From Vibrio algarum (lineage in GTDB: Bacteria; Pseudomonadota; Gammaproteobacteria; Enterobacterales; Vibrionaceae), in contig NZ_JAQLOI010000001.1 in NCBI RefSeq assembly GCF_028204155.1, positions 1,922,001 through 1,986,000 of the forward strand: a stretch of DNA of 64,000 nt, read 5' to 3'. Positions 48,033 to 57,392 of the stretch are shown piece after piece. The notes beneath the pieces are model-generated. The model was not told the origin of the DNA. It made no database searches and saw only the letters and a list, made by a program, of their open reading frames with translations. How positions within the stretch are numbered: position 1 is the stretch's first letter; each line of letters begins with the position of its first letter. The translations under genes were made by a program, and so were the position numbers.

Positions 48033-48153
48033 AGTCTCGCCCTCTTAGTTAGTCCTTTAATCTGCCTACAAGGCTAGGTTAGTTTTGTGCGTTAGCTACC
48101 AACTGGTCCAATTACTGCCTTGCTTAGTTTGTAGACTACGTTATTTTTCGCTA

Positions 48154-48192
48154 CAATTTCACAACAAAAATTTTACAGTGTGAATTTTACAA
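48154..48192. promoter_or_regulatory. Repeats in the divergent promoter region (candidate operator)
   Basis: AATTTCACA (48155-48163) and TGTGAATTT (48179-48187) form an imperfect inverted repeat, and ATTTTACA occurs twice as a direct repeat near 48170 and 48184. The cluster lies 15-50 bp before the regulator start and could be its own operator. Confidence 0.4.
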
Positions 48193-48206
48193 AAGGATAG
48201 TGTGAA

Positions 48207-49613
48207 ATGAGACAGTCACAGAGCTTGATTCGTAAGTCACATTTTCTAGGGACAAAGATACGAAATCTTAGAAAACGCAATCACTTAACCATGGAAGACT
48301 TATCTGCTCGCTGCGTAAGAATTGATGCTGAACACTCACCTTCTGTCTCATACCTATCAATGATCGAACGTGGAAAAAGAGTGCCAAGTGCCGATATGTT
48401 GGAGGTGATTGCAAAGGTTTTTCAAAAGCAACCACGATGGTTTTTAGACGATGAACCAGAATCAGAAGCCATTACCCCTAACAAAGGTCGTAAAGGGGGC
48501 ATTAGCGGCATGGCATTAGAGCCGAGTTTTTTATTTTCTAATGATATGTTGCAAATAGCCATTCCAGAACTTCTGTCACAGACGGGAGTAAATGGTCGTC
48601 AGTTCGCTCAGCTTCTCATACGTGCTTATCAAGAGCATCACCAAAACCACTTTCCTGATCTCGAAAGAGCCGCAGAAGAGGTTGGCTTAAAGCGGTTAGG
48701 TTTAACGGTTGACGATATGTTGGATCTGGTCAAAGCACAGGGACTTAAGGTGCATTGGATAGACTCGATGCCGACTGAAACCATGGACGAATTAGGTTTA
48801 GTTAGTAAACAGCTTGTCACTTCTTATTTTGAACCACCGGGCAAGATTTACATTAATAAACTATTAAAGAAGCACCCAACACGCTTGAAGTATGATCTTG
48901 CCGTGTATATCGGTAATTGTGTTCTTCACAATAAAGAGGGCTTAAAAAGTGTTCTTACGGTGGGAAACCATTCATGGAGAGCCGATGATAGCGTGACCAA
49001 TGGTTCACCAATTAACCCTCAAGATATTTTACATGCTTGGCGTGACTTCGAATCCAGTTTTTTCGCTGGTGCGTTGCTGTGCCCTAAAGTGCCATATCGA
49101 CAGTTGTTAGATAGGTATGGTTATGAAATCGATGTACACAAGGCTATCGAAGTGTCTCCATCTGTCGCGATGCGAAGAATGACGGTCGTTTCACCTTACC
49201 CACACTGGCATTATTTTGATGCGTACGCTCCGGGTAAGCTCAAGGCGGTTTACCGGGGCAATGGTATTCCACTGCCTTGGGGCAATATGAGGATGGTCAA
49301 TGATCCTTGCCAACATTGGGCCGTATTTAGAATGTTATCAGAACCTAAAACGGGGACGTCTGCGCAGATTTCTATTTTAAATGTAAATGATGAGCCAAGG
49401 CTATATTGCTGTGAGTCGGTGAATGTGAACGACCCTGCAATGAATAATCGAGTGTTGTGCGCTGGATTGGATCTTAACCCAGCCATAGAAGCGCAGGGTG
49501 GGGACGCAATAGAAATCGCCAGTGAGTTAAAGGCACTGTGTGTAGAAAATGGCGGCTCGGCAGTTATCCCTCGGCACATTAAAAAAGTTTATCGACGGTT
49601 TCCAGAATATTAA
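48207..49613 (+). CDS. XRE-family transcriptional regulator with DUF3612 domain
   Basis: 468 residues. An N-terminal helix-turn-helix (residues 11-75: LGTKIRNLRKRNHLTMEDLS ... SYLSMIERGKRVPSADMLEV) is followed by a large domain that I assign to DUF3612, related in layout to the ScfR/RamB regulators of short-chain fatty acid and glyoxylate metabolism. In other vibrios, as I recall, such a gene lies beside aceA/aceB. Here its divergent neighbour is a malate synthase G-like domain, which keeps the glyoxylate theme. Effector unknown. Confidence 0.8.
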   Translation: MRQSQSLIRKSHFLGTKIRNLRKRNHLTMEDLSARCVRIDAEHSPSVSYLSMIERGKRVPSADMLEVIAKVFQKQPRWFLDDEPESEAITPNKGRKGGISGMALEPSFLFSNDMLQIAIPELLSQTGVNGRQFAQLLIRAYQEHHQNHFPDLERAAEEVGLKRLGLTVDDMLDLVKAQGLKVHWIDSMPTETMDELGLVSKQLVTSYFEPPGKIYINKLLKKHPTRLKYDLAVYIGNCVLHNKEGLKSVLTVGNHSWRADDSVTNGSPINPQDILHAWRDFESSFFAGALLCPKVPYRQLLDRYGYEIDVHKAIEVSPSVAMRRMTVVSPYPHWHYFDAYAPGKLKAVYRGNGIPLPWGNMRMVNDPCQHWAVFRMLSEPKTGTSAQISILNVNDEPRLYCCESVNVNDPAMNNRVLCAGLDLNPAIEAQGGDAIEIASELKALCVENGGSAVIPRHIKKVYRRFPEY

Positions 49614-49776
49614 ATATTAACTGGGTAGAGAGAGGTATTGAGACTCAAGCACGGTTGATATGCTCCCGTGGTGGAGAGTGTCCAAGAATACCGAGTTGTT
49701 ACAAAAAATGCGAAGACCAAACGACGTAAACATAGTAAATAGAAAAACGCCTTCAAATCGATGCTATGTTTGTTTC

Positions 49777-49818
49777 GATTACCTTTAAAACGCGGATGCC
49801 AGAGTGATAAAGGTAATC
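49777..49818. repeat. Inverted repeat between XRE regulator and ugpC
   Basis: GATTACCTTTA and TAAAGGTAATC form a perfect 11-bp inverted repeat around 20 nt, between convergent genes. No clean T tract follows, so termination is only possible. Confidence 0.4.
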
Positions 49819-49857
49819 TTAATAAACATTTTTTATAGATAAGCGATACGTCAGGTT

Positions 49858-50937
49858 CTAAACAGCAAGTGGCAATGAATAGATTGGTTTAATTCGCTTA
49901 CCTAGATTGTCAAATAAGTGAAGATTTTTTTGGTCTACCCACAGAGGTAGTTCCTGGTTTATATCAAAGGGGCGCTCCGGTGTAACCGCAATAATATGTT
50001 GCGAATCACATTTGCCATGTACGAGTTGATTAGGGCCTAAGGGTTCAATTGCACTAATCTTCATACCAAATCTTAATCCATTATCAAGCGGTTTACTCTC
50101 GACATGTTCAGGTCTTACTCCTAGTGTTATTTCTTGGTCAGCAATCTCGGAGTATTCTTCTAGCATTAACGTTTGGTTTCCGACAGTCAGTAGGCCCTTG
50201 TTGATTTTCGCGTTTAGAAAGTTCATTGCTGGGCTACCCATAAAACTGGCTACGAATTTGCTGGCGGGTTGATGATAGACTTCGGAAGGCGTGCCTATTT
50301 GTTCTATTTCCCCTAGATTTAATACCACAATCCTATCGGCCAATGTCATGGCTTCTACTTGATCGTGAGTAACATAAACACTTGTAACAGCGAGTTCGCG
50401 TTGTAATTTTTTAATTTGAAGTCTCATGTGAGCGCGTAGGGCCGCATCTAAATTAGATAGTGGCTCATCGAATAAAAATAATTGAGGGTCTCTTACTATT
50501 GCTCGACCCATCGCGACTCTTTGACGTTGACCACCAGAAAGCTTTGCTGGCTTTCTATCTAAATAATCTTCAATTTTTAACGTTTTTGCGACGCTTTGTA
50601 TCTTATTTTCAATTTCTACTTTGCTTACACCACGGTTTTTGAGTCCGTAAGCTAAGTTGTTATACACCGACATATGAGGATAAAGTGCGTAATTTTGAAA
50701 CACCATCGCAATGTCTCGCTCTGCAGGTTTAACTGTATCCACACGTCGCCCATTTAGATGAATTTCTCCATCAGTTATATTCTCTAGGCCAGCAATAGAA
50801 CGTAGGATTGATGATTTACCGCATCCTGACGGGCCAACCAACACGATGAACTCGCCTTTTGCGATGTTTAGATCAATACCTTTAACGGCTTGGTGACCAT
50901 TTTCGTATGTTTTAACGAGGTGTTGCATTTCTAACAT
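49858..50937 (-). CDS. ugpC: sn-Glycerol-3-phosphate ABC transporter ATPase
   Basis: The 359-residue ATPase has Walker A GPSGCGKSS, Q-loop VFQNYALYPH, signature LSGGQRQRVAMGRAI, Walker B LFLFDEPLSNLDA and the H-loop VTHDQVEA, with a C-terminal TOBE domain (VRPEHVESKPL). MalK-type ATPases are interchangeable on sequence alone; assignment to Ugp rests on the operon. Last gene of ugpBAEC. Confidence 0.9.
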   Translation of the reverse strand: MLEMQHLVKTYENGHQAVKGIDLNIAKGEFIVLVGPSGCGKSSILRSIAGLENITDGEIHLNGRRVDTVKPAERDIAMVFQNYALYPHMSVYNNLAYGLKNRGVSKVEIENKIQSVAKTLKIEDYLDRKPAKLSGGQRQRVAMGRAIVRDPQLFLFDEPLSNLDAALRAHMRLQIKKLQRELAVTSVYVTHDQVEAMTLADRIVVLNLGEIEQIGTPSEVYHQPASKFVASFMGSPAMNFLNAKINKGLLTVGNQTLMLEEYSEIADQEITLGVRPEHVESKPLDNGLRFGMKISAIEPLGPNQLVHGKCDSQHIIAVTPERPFDINQELPLWVDQKNLHLFDNLGKRIKPIYSLPLAV

Positions 50938-50979
50938 GTTTTTATTCCTTGTTGTTGCCTATCGCAACATAAAATTTCA

Positions 50980-51822
50980 CTATTTCTCGCTTTCCACTAA
51001 ACCTTTTACGAACCAACGCTGAAAAATAATAACGACAAGAACCGGAGGTAGCATAGCGAGTATGACCATGGCAAAAGCATAGTTGTATTGAGGTTTTGGG
51101 GTTTCATTTATGTTGCTGAGTATCTGTTTGATACCCATTACCATGGTGTTGTAGCTCTCGTCTGTCGTCATCATGATCGGCCAGAGATATTGATTCCAAC
51201 CCACCACAAACATAATGATAAAAATAGCCGCCATCATGGTTTTAGATAGAGGTAGTAATATATCGAAAAGAAAACGCACAGGACCAGCGTTGTCGAGTTG
51301 CGCCGCCTCTAATAATTCATCGGGTATTGTTTTGAAAAATTGGCGGAAAAAGAATGTAGCCGTTGCCGATGCAATAAGAGGAATAATCAGCCCCGAAAAG
51401 CTATTAAGCATACCAAGGCTTGAAACCACCTCGTAAGACGGAATAATCCGTACTTCTAGCGGAAGTAATAAAGTAATAAAAATTAACCAAAACCATGCCG
51501 ATGCATACGGCAGTCTAAAATAGACAAGGGCATAAGCTGCACATAAGGAAATAACGATTTTACCAGCGGCAAAACCTACTCCCATAATCATTGAGTTAAT
51601 TATCATCGTTTTTGCGGTAACGTTATTCGAAAAACCTTGGCTTTGTGTCCATGCTTTCTCATAAATCTCAAACATCTTTTCGCCGGGCAATAATTGTAAG
51701 CCTTCTTTCAATATTGTCGCTGAGTCATGAGTAGAGCTGGCAAAGATCAACCAGATCGGGAAAAGCATAAAGAGTGCACCAAGGATAAGAACGAGATGGT
51801 CGCACCAGTGATTAGTTTTCAT
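50980..51822 (-). CDS. ugpE: sn-Glycerol-3-phosphate ABC transporter permease
   Basis: 280 residues with six membrane segments and the cytoplasmic EAA loop EAAQLDNAGPVRFLFDILLPLSK, which docks on UgpC. Length and position match UgpE. It lies 11 bp after ugpA and 42 bp before ugpC. Confidence 0.9.
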   Translation of the reverse strand: MKTNHWCDHLVLILGALFMLFPIWLIFASSTHDSATILKEGLQLLPGEKMFEIYEKAWTQSQGFSNNVTAKTMIINSMIMGVGFAAGKIVISLCAAYALVYFRLPYASAWFWLIFITLLLPLEVRIIPSYEVVSSLGMLNSFSGLIIPLIASATATFFFRQFFKTIPDELLEAAQLDNAGPVRFLFDILLPLSKTMMAAIFIIMFVVGWNQYLWPIMMTTDESYNTMVMGIKQILSNINETPKPQYNYAFAMVILAMLPPVLVVIIFQRWFVKGLVESEK

Positions 51823-51833
51823 AGTTGCGTCCT

Positions 51834-52714
51834 TTAATAGTGCACACGTTTTTCAACGAATCGAAACTGTAAATAAGTAATAAACAGTACCAGAAGTAAT
51901 AAAACAACGGACTGAGCGGAGCTACCACCCAAATCTGCCCCGACAAAACCATCGGAGTAAACCTTGTAAACTAACGAAGTAGTAGAACCACCGGGTCCGC
52001 CAGCGGTCATCGTGTCAATAACACCAAAAGTATCGAAAAAAGCGTAAGTCATGTTAATGACTAACAAGAAGAAGCCAGTTGGAGCGAGTAGGGGAAAGTG
52101 ATTGTCCAAAATCGTCTTATATCGCTTTCGCAATCGAGCATGGCAGCTTCTCGAACGGCATAAGAAATAGACTGCAAACCCGCTAAAAAATAAACAAAAT
52201 TCACGGATATTTGCTTCCATACGGAAGTAATTATTAATACGCTAATTGCTTGTGTGGAATGAGTTTGGTAATGGAAGTCGTAGCCTATGCTCTTAAAAAA
52301 GCCAACGAAAAGTCCAATGTGAGGGTTAAATATAAAATAACCCATAATGCCCGCTACCGCTGGTGCCACAGCGTATACCCATGTGAGGGTGACGCGATAT
52401 ACACTCTGTCCGTGGATGATCTTATCCGCTTTAACGGCAAGAAGAAGTGCAAGAGCGAGTGAGAGTATTGAAACAACGATCGAGAAAAATATCGTAAATC
52501 CGACGGATTTTAAGTATTCGCCAGATTCGAATATCATCTGATAGTTTTCGAACCAAACAAAGGTGGATGACATGCCCCAGGGATCTTCAAGTAAAAAGGA
52601 TAGATAAATAGCTTTGGCCGCTGGATACATAAAAAAGATGGCGATAATGACGATCTGCGGTGCCAGAAAAAGATATGGCAGAGGAGAATGTCGGAAATTT
52701 TGTCGACGTTCCAA
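51834..52714 (-). pseudogene. ugpA: sn-Glycerol-3-phosphate ABC transporter permease UgpA, frameshifted
   Basis: A TTG at 52714 after CAGG gives LERRQNFRHSPLPYLFLAPQ, matching the UgpA start. The frame ends early after [10 protein letters not shown]. The rest ([20 protein letters not shown] ... FVEKRVHY) continues in another frame. Adding one C to the C4 run (plus-strand GGGG, 52091-52094) joins them into a 293-residue protein close to E. coli UgpA in length. The EAA loop ([15 protein letters not shown]) spans the junction side. Without UgpA the transporter could not work, so sequence error is likely. Confidence 0.85.
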
Positions 52715-52750
52715 GAGAATACCTGCTGTTATAACTGTGATGTAAAGTTG

Positions 52751-52776
52751 AAAAATGCCCCAATGTAACTGGGGCA
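52751..52776 (-). terminator. Attenuating hairpin between ugpB and ugpA
   Basis: On the minus strand TGCCCCA-GTTACAT-TGGGGCA is followed by TTTTT, 10 nt after the ugpB stop. Such hairpins between a binding-protein gene and its permease genes usually raise the binding protein relative to the membrane parts. Confidence 0.75.
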
Positions 52777-52785
52777 AATAAAGTG

Positions 52786-54078
52786 CTACTTAACAGTGCG
52801 AGCGAAACGTTTTAGAAGTTGCTGAGCTTCAACATCGATTTGCTCTAGGCTTTCTGCTACTTGTGAATCGCCAGAGAACATTTTGTCTGTTTCGCGATAC
52901 ATTACTTCACGGATTTGAGGGTAGAAACCTAAACGATAACCTTTAGTCCACTCTCCACCGGGTAAGCTAAGTTGTTTAACTCCAACTTCTGCTGCGGGAC
53001 TTTCGTTGTAATAACCTGACTTTTTAGTGAGCTCATACGCCGCATTTGTTACTGGCACATAACCAGTGGTTTTATGCCAATACATCTGTACTTCTGAGCT
53101 GGTTAGGTAGTTAAAGAAAGCGGCAACCCCTTTGTCCTGCGCTTTATCATGACCTGACAGTGCGAAAAGTGCCGCTCCACCGATGAAGGTAACACCGGGG
53201 TTATCGTTAATAGATTTCCAGTAAGGTAGAAATGTCGTTCCCATTTTAAAATCAATACGTTCTTTTAACCCACCAAAAGACCCTGATGATCCTATCCACA
53301 TTGCTACGTCTTTACGCTCAAAAGGGGTCTGATTTGCAGCCCAATCTTTGCCGTAATATTTGTAGTAACCTTTATCGGACCACTCTTTCATTTTAGTAAA
53401 GTGCATTTGAAGGTTTGGCGTGTTGTACATTATTTCGGTAGCTGGTGCGTCAAAGCCATTGTTTTTGTCTGATAGTTGTTGATTGTGGCGAGACTTAAAG
53501 TTCTCAAAGAATATCCAAGGCGTATGTGATTGTGAAAATGCTGCATGGCCTTGGGCCTTGAGCTTTTGTGCGACCAATTCCATCTCTTCATATGTTTTTG
53601 GTGGCTCTACACCCGCTTGTTCTAACATATCAGCGTTATAATAAAGAACGGGCGTTGAGCTGTTGAACGGCATACCAACCATTTTGCCATTACTATCAGC
53701 GTAAAAGTTACGCACACCAGATAGATAGTTTGAAGAATCGAAATCATAGCCAGACTCAACCATAATATCCTGAACTGGTTTTGCTACACCAGGCGCATTC
53801 ATTATCGTTGCGGCACCAGCATCAAATACCTGAAGAATATTAGGAGACTCGTTTGCACGAAAAGCCGCTATCCCAGCTGTTAGCGCCTCTGTATATGTTC
53901 CTTTGTAAACTGGAACTAATTTATATTCGCTTTGTGACGCATTAAAATCTGTTGCGATTTTATTTACGGTGTCGCCTAGTTGACCTCCCATTGCATGCCA
54001 CCAAGTTACTTCAGTTGCAGCAAATGCACTACCAGATACGGTTGCAGACAGTAATCCGGCTAGCCATAGTTTTTTCAT
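52786..54078 (-). CDS. ugpB: sn-Glycerol-3-phosphate-binding periplasmic protein
   Basis: The 430-residue protein has signal peptide MKKLWLAGLLSATVSGSAFA. It matches UgpB in TEVTWWHAMGGQLGDTVNKI, KLVPVYKGTYTEALTAGIAAFR, PFNSSTPVLYYNADML and YWHKTTGYVPVTNAAYEL. UgpB captures glycerol-3-phosphate and its phosphodiesters. First gene of ugpBAEC. I saw no clear Pho box upstream; a cluster of other repeats is present instead. Confidence 0.92.
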   Translation of the reverse strand: MKKLWLAGLLSATVSGSAFAATEVTWWHAMGGQLGDTVNKIATDFNASQSEYKLVPVYKGTYTEALTAGIAAFRANESPNILQVFDAGAATIMNAPGVAKPVQDIMVESGYDFDSSNYLSGVRNFYADSNGKMVGMPFNSSTPVLYYNADMLEQAGVEPPKTYEEMELVAQKLKAQGHAAFSQSHTPWIFFENFKSRHNQQLSDKNNGFDAPATEIMYNTPNLQMHFTKMKEWSDKGYYKYYGKDWAANQTPFERKDVAMWIGSSGSFGGLKERIDFKMGTTFLPYWKSINDNPGVTFIGGAALFALSGHDKAQDKGVAAFFNYLTSSEVQMYWHKTTGYVPVTNAAYELTKKSGYYNESPAAEVGVKQLSLPGGEWTKGYRLGFYPQIREVMYRETDKMFSGDSQVAESLEQIDVEAQQLLKRFARTVK

Positions 54079-54194
54079 TGTTATTTCCCTTGTGTATGAA
54101 AAAGCGTCCGTGAATTCCTTTATTCAATTAAGTACCATTCTTATTAAAAGTAGTTTTTAAAAATCCTGGAAGCTAAATTTAAAAGTAGTTTCGA

Positions 54195-54269
54195 GCGAAC
54201 ATATTGTGGTTCGTTTGGTATTTCGTTTGGTGTCTATATTCAAATGAAACCATGACAAATATGTTTCGC
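54195..54269. promoter_or_regulatory. Repeat cluster upstream of ugpB (candidate operators)
   Basis: TTCGTTTGGTAT and TTCGTTTGGTGT are tandem 12-bp direct repeats (54210-54233). CGAAC-N8-GTTCG (54196-54213) is a dyad, and GCGAACATATTG (54195) mirrors CAAATATGTTTCGC (to 54269). The cluster lies about 120-190 bp before ugpB in a 382-bp gap with no gene. The regulator is unknown. Confidence 0.4.
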
Positions 54270-54460
54270 TAAAATTTAAGTTTGATGAATGATTTATGTA
54301 GCAAATATGGCACTTGATATCAGTATTTGGCCGGCTTTGGTCACCGAAGAAGGCAGTGGAAGGGAGATTTCAAAAATATAATTGGCTAGTAGCAAAGGTT
54401 TTCGAAAACGAAAAATGATATAGTGAGAGGTCGATAATTTACTAAATAAAACGCATTTAT

Positions 54461-54883
54461 ATGGCTAAACGCTCCGTTATTGTTGATATTGTTTCTTATG
54501 GGATTTATTCAACATGGGATTCAAAATCCAAACAGTTACCCAAAATACTAGAATTTACTACACAGGTACCTGCTGAACTGGATATAGAGTTTGGTTTTAC
54601 TGTCAATATTAAAAAAGCAAAAGGTAAGAAAATCCGTTTTTGTATCTATCACCCTAATATAACTAGCGATGATGGTGAGATACTTGAACCATTTGATGGT
54701 GAAGAACATATCAATAGCAATGATTGGCACTTTTATCTTGGTGACACAATCTGGCTTCCAATCGAAAATAAGTTAGGCCCATGGCGGATGACCATTGAGT
54801 TAGACAGTAAAACAATTGCAGATAAAACCTTTGATGTGTTTGCAAAAGATGAAGGGCAGTTTTGGAAACAGAGAGGCTTTTGA
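54461..54883 (+). CDS. DUF3859 family protein
   Basis: A 140-residue cytosolic-looking protein, MAKRSVIVDIVSYGIYSTWD, assigned to DUF3859 from its start and from GPWRMTIELDSKTIADKTF near the end. It is mainly beta, with an immunoglobulin-like look. Function unknown; single gene. Confidence 0.7.
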   Translation: MAKRSVIVDIVSYGIYSTWDSKSKQLPKILEFTTQVPAELDIEFGFTVNIKKAKGKKIRFCIYHPNITSDDGEILEPFDGEEHINSNDWHFYLGDTIWLPIENKLGPWRMTIELDSKTIADKTFDVFAKDEGQFWKQRGF

Positions 54884-55005
54884 TTTTATCTAATAACGAA
54901 TTGATTCATCGCTAGTCTATTAAAGGATTGAACCCAGTTATCTGTTCGTTTTAAAAGGTGTATAGCGGCCATCTCAGCCATCGAGGATGACCGAGATGGT
55001 AGAAC

Positions 55006-56622
55006 TTAAGATTCGGCTTCATGTTTGTAGATATGAACGTCACGTTGAGGGAACGGAATACTGATATTTGCGTTGTCGAGTTGTTTTTTGACCTGCTCAG
55101 TTACATCCCAATAAACGTCCCAATAATCCTCTGTTTTTACCCAGGGTCGTACGATAAAATCAACTGATGACTCGTTAAGCGTATGGAGCTTCACCGTTAT
55201 TTCAGGTGTTTTTAGTACTCGTGGGTCGTTGAGCAAAATATTAGTAAATACTTCTCTTGCCGCGTCAATGTCGTCCGCATAACCAATACCAAAGACCATA
55301 TCGACACGCCGAATTGTTTCCGCGGTAATATTATTAATAACATCACCCCATATTTTATTGTTAGGGATTACTAATCGTTGGTTATCGATGGTTTGCACGC
55401 TAGTTGAAACTAAGCTCATGTTTTTTACTGTTCCTTGGATACCGGCAACTTTAACCATGTCACCTACATCATAGGGGCGGTATATAAGGATCATTAACCC
55501 TGAAGCAAAATTGGAAAGAGTATCTTGCAGCGCGAAACCGATAATCACACCAGCAACACCGAAACCAGTTAATAGCGGCGCGAGTTCAATGCCGATTTGC
55601 GAAGCAGCAAATAGGATACCGATAAAAATAACGGTTTTAGAGGCAATAGAAACAAAGAAGTCTTGCATCAATACACTGAAATCCATTTTCGAATGTTTTA
55701 CGCTTTTTTTAACCGTGGAACTTACGATACGGGATATACTTCGCGTCACATACAATATGAACAAAAACAGCAATACTTTAACAATTAGAGATGGCGTGTT
55801 GTCGAACGCCCAATCCTTTAATGATGCTAGCCACTTTTCAAACAGACCAAATGCTACGTTTACATCTAAAACATCCGCGTTGATGTCGCCGGTAATTGTC
55901 AATAATAATTGTTTGGTTTGGGTGACATCTATGCCTATTTTACCCATGATGGAAGTAGCAACTTCTAGGCTAATAACCGATACGGCGATCTGTTCATTGT
56001 ACCTGACGATCTGTTGAGTCAGCGATGCCTTTTCTTCGTCACTAACATAAGCCAATCGAGCTTCAGTTTCTCTTTTCTGAGTGTCTAAATATAGCATCGC
56101 GTTAGACAAAAACTCAGCACGCCTGCTTAGCGAGGACTTGAAATCGGTTGTGTATTGTTCGATATCTAGACTGTATTGTTCGGCTGTATTTAGTGTGGCA
56201 AAAAGTTGTTGATAGTACGTATCCATTTTGGTGATTCGACGTTGAACCTTGAGTCGAAGATCAACGTTGTCTTTGTATTCATGTGCTCTAAGTTGTTTAG
56301 CGAGAGAGGCAATGTCTTCATCGCTATATTTCAATAGTCCTCGAAGTAATTCTATTTGACCTATAACAATGGCGTTGATCTGTTCTTTGTCAGACATTGT
56401 TTTAATATTGAGCAGCAGGTCATCGCGAAAATGGTTGTTTTTACGTCGTAAAATATCTTCGAGAAAGGGTTTGTCGCTATTGTGCGCGGTGACAAGCTTT
56501 GCTAAATCGGATTGCAAGCTTTGTTGACGGTCTATCAATTCGTTTGCCTGTGTGCTCATAGACAGGGAAAATAGAGTGATAGTAAGCAGCAAAGTAAATA
56601 TGTTTGAGAATAATTTTTTCAT
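55006..56622 (-). CDS. MscS-family mechanosensitive channel
   Basis: 538 residues. A signal peptide (MKKLFSNIFTLLLTITLFSL) precedes a long periplasmic helical region, then three membrane segments from about residue 275. The pore helix is PLLTGFGVAGVIIGFALQDTLSNFASGLMIL, followed by the MscS beta domain RPYDVGDMVKVAGIQGTVKNM and a soluble C-terminal domain. It releases solutes under hypo-osmotic stress. The large N-terminal part places it with YbdG/MscM-like larger members rather than short MscS. Confidence 0.88.
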   Translation of the reverse strand: MKKLFSNIFTLLLTITLFSLSMSTQANELIDRQQSLQSDLAKLVTAHNSDKPFLEDILRRKNNHFRDDLLLNIKTMSDKEQINAIVIGQIELLRGLLKYSDEDIASLAKQLRAHEYKDNVDLRLKVQRRITKMDTYYQQLFATLNTAEQYSLDIEQYTTDFKSSLSRRAEFLSNAMLYLDTQKRETEARLAYVSDEEKASLTQQIVRYNEQIAVSVISLEVATSIMGKIGIDVTQTKQLLLTITGDINADVLDVNVAFGLFEKWLASLKDWAFDNTPSLIVKVLLFLFILYVTRSISRIVSSTVKKSVKHSKMDFSVLMQDFFVSIASKTVIFIGILFAASQIGIELAPLLTGFGVAGVIIGFALQDTLSNFASGLMILIYRPYDVGDMVKVAGIQGTVKNMSLVSTSVQTIDNQRLVIPNNKIWGDVINNITAETIRRVDMVFGIGYADDIDAAREVFTNILLNDPRVLKTPEITVKLHTLNESSVDFIVRPWVKTEDYWDVYWDVTEQVKKQLDNANISIPFPQRDVHIYKHEAES

Positions 56623-56713
56623 TACCGAGCCTTGTTAAATAAATCACGTTAAATGAATAGGTTAAGCCTATATCTAGTGTATAAAGGAATCAGAATATTC
56701 TCCATTTTTTATA

Positions 56714-56743
56714 ACAAAAAAAGCCCAACGACAACGCTGAGCT
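56714..56743 (-). terminator. Rho-independent terminator of the DUF2750 gene
   Basis: On the minus strand AGCTCAGCG-TTGT-CGTTGGGCT gives 9 bp (two G-U) followed by TTTTTTT, about 50 nt after the DUF2750 stop. Confidence 0.75.
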
Positions 56744-56793
56744 TTTCTATCTAAACTGGGCTTAATCTAACGAGTCATCAATTAGATAATAAA

Positions 56794-57147
56794 TTACAGA
56801 TATAGCTTGGCTAAATCTGAAGGTTCCATCTCTTTACCTTCCAATGATTCGTTCCAGTTAACACCAGCAAGTACTCCGTCTTCTGCTAGCGTAATTAGCC
56901 AATCTTCAACAAACACATCCAGTGGTATTTCGTAGATTTCGAATTCTGCCCACTCTTCAACATTATGTATAGCCGCGTCTTCTTTGTTAGACCAAAACGG
57001 CATTACTTCACTATTTTCAAACTCAGATGAATCACAGGCTAGCCAATCTTCGTCGTTATTTCTTAGCCCCCAAACTACTTGATTCTGTTTAGTCTCAGTT
57101 ACGAATAACTGCAAGTTTGCTTCTATGTCTGATGTTAGCTTTGTCAT
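56794..57147 (-). CDS. DUF2750 family protein
   Basis: 117 residues, acidic, with the DUF2750 pattern VVWGLRNNDEDWLACDSSEF, VMPFWSNKEDAA, EIPLDVFVEDWLITLAEDGV and LAGVNWN. No signal or membrane segment. Function unknown. It is divergent from the giant adhesin gene. Confidence 0.82.
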   Translation of the reverse strand: MTKLTSDIEANLQLFVTETKQNQVVWGLRNNDEDWLACDSSEFENSEVMPFWSNKEDAAIHNVEEWAEFEIYEIPLDVFVEDWLITLAEDGVLAGVNWNESLEGKEMEPSDLAKLYL

Positions 57148-57392
57148 TGTTTGGTTCTCTGTATTCGATAGACGCTAAGACTACCATTATTACGCTTTAT
57201 TAATAATACTTTATTGTTCAATATATCTTATGAAATGGTATACTGTTACATATTACTCACTGATTTAACATGCTATTAGCATTTATTGGTGATCTAGCTG
57301 TTTATTAAACGCGTATGTATATCTGCTTAGTCTGCAACCAAGTTCGTTAGCGATAAAGTTTGTCACATAAAAACGTGTTGGGAAGTATAAGA

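Noticed and set aside
54240..54290. PhoB box upstream of ugpB
   Set aside because: TTGTCAT occurs on the minus strand, but the second 7-bp half at 11-bp spacing does not match CTGTCAT.
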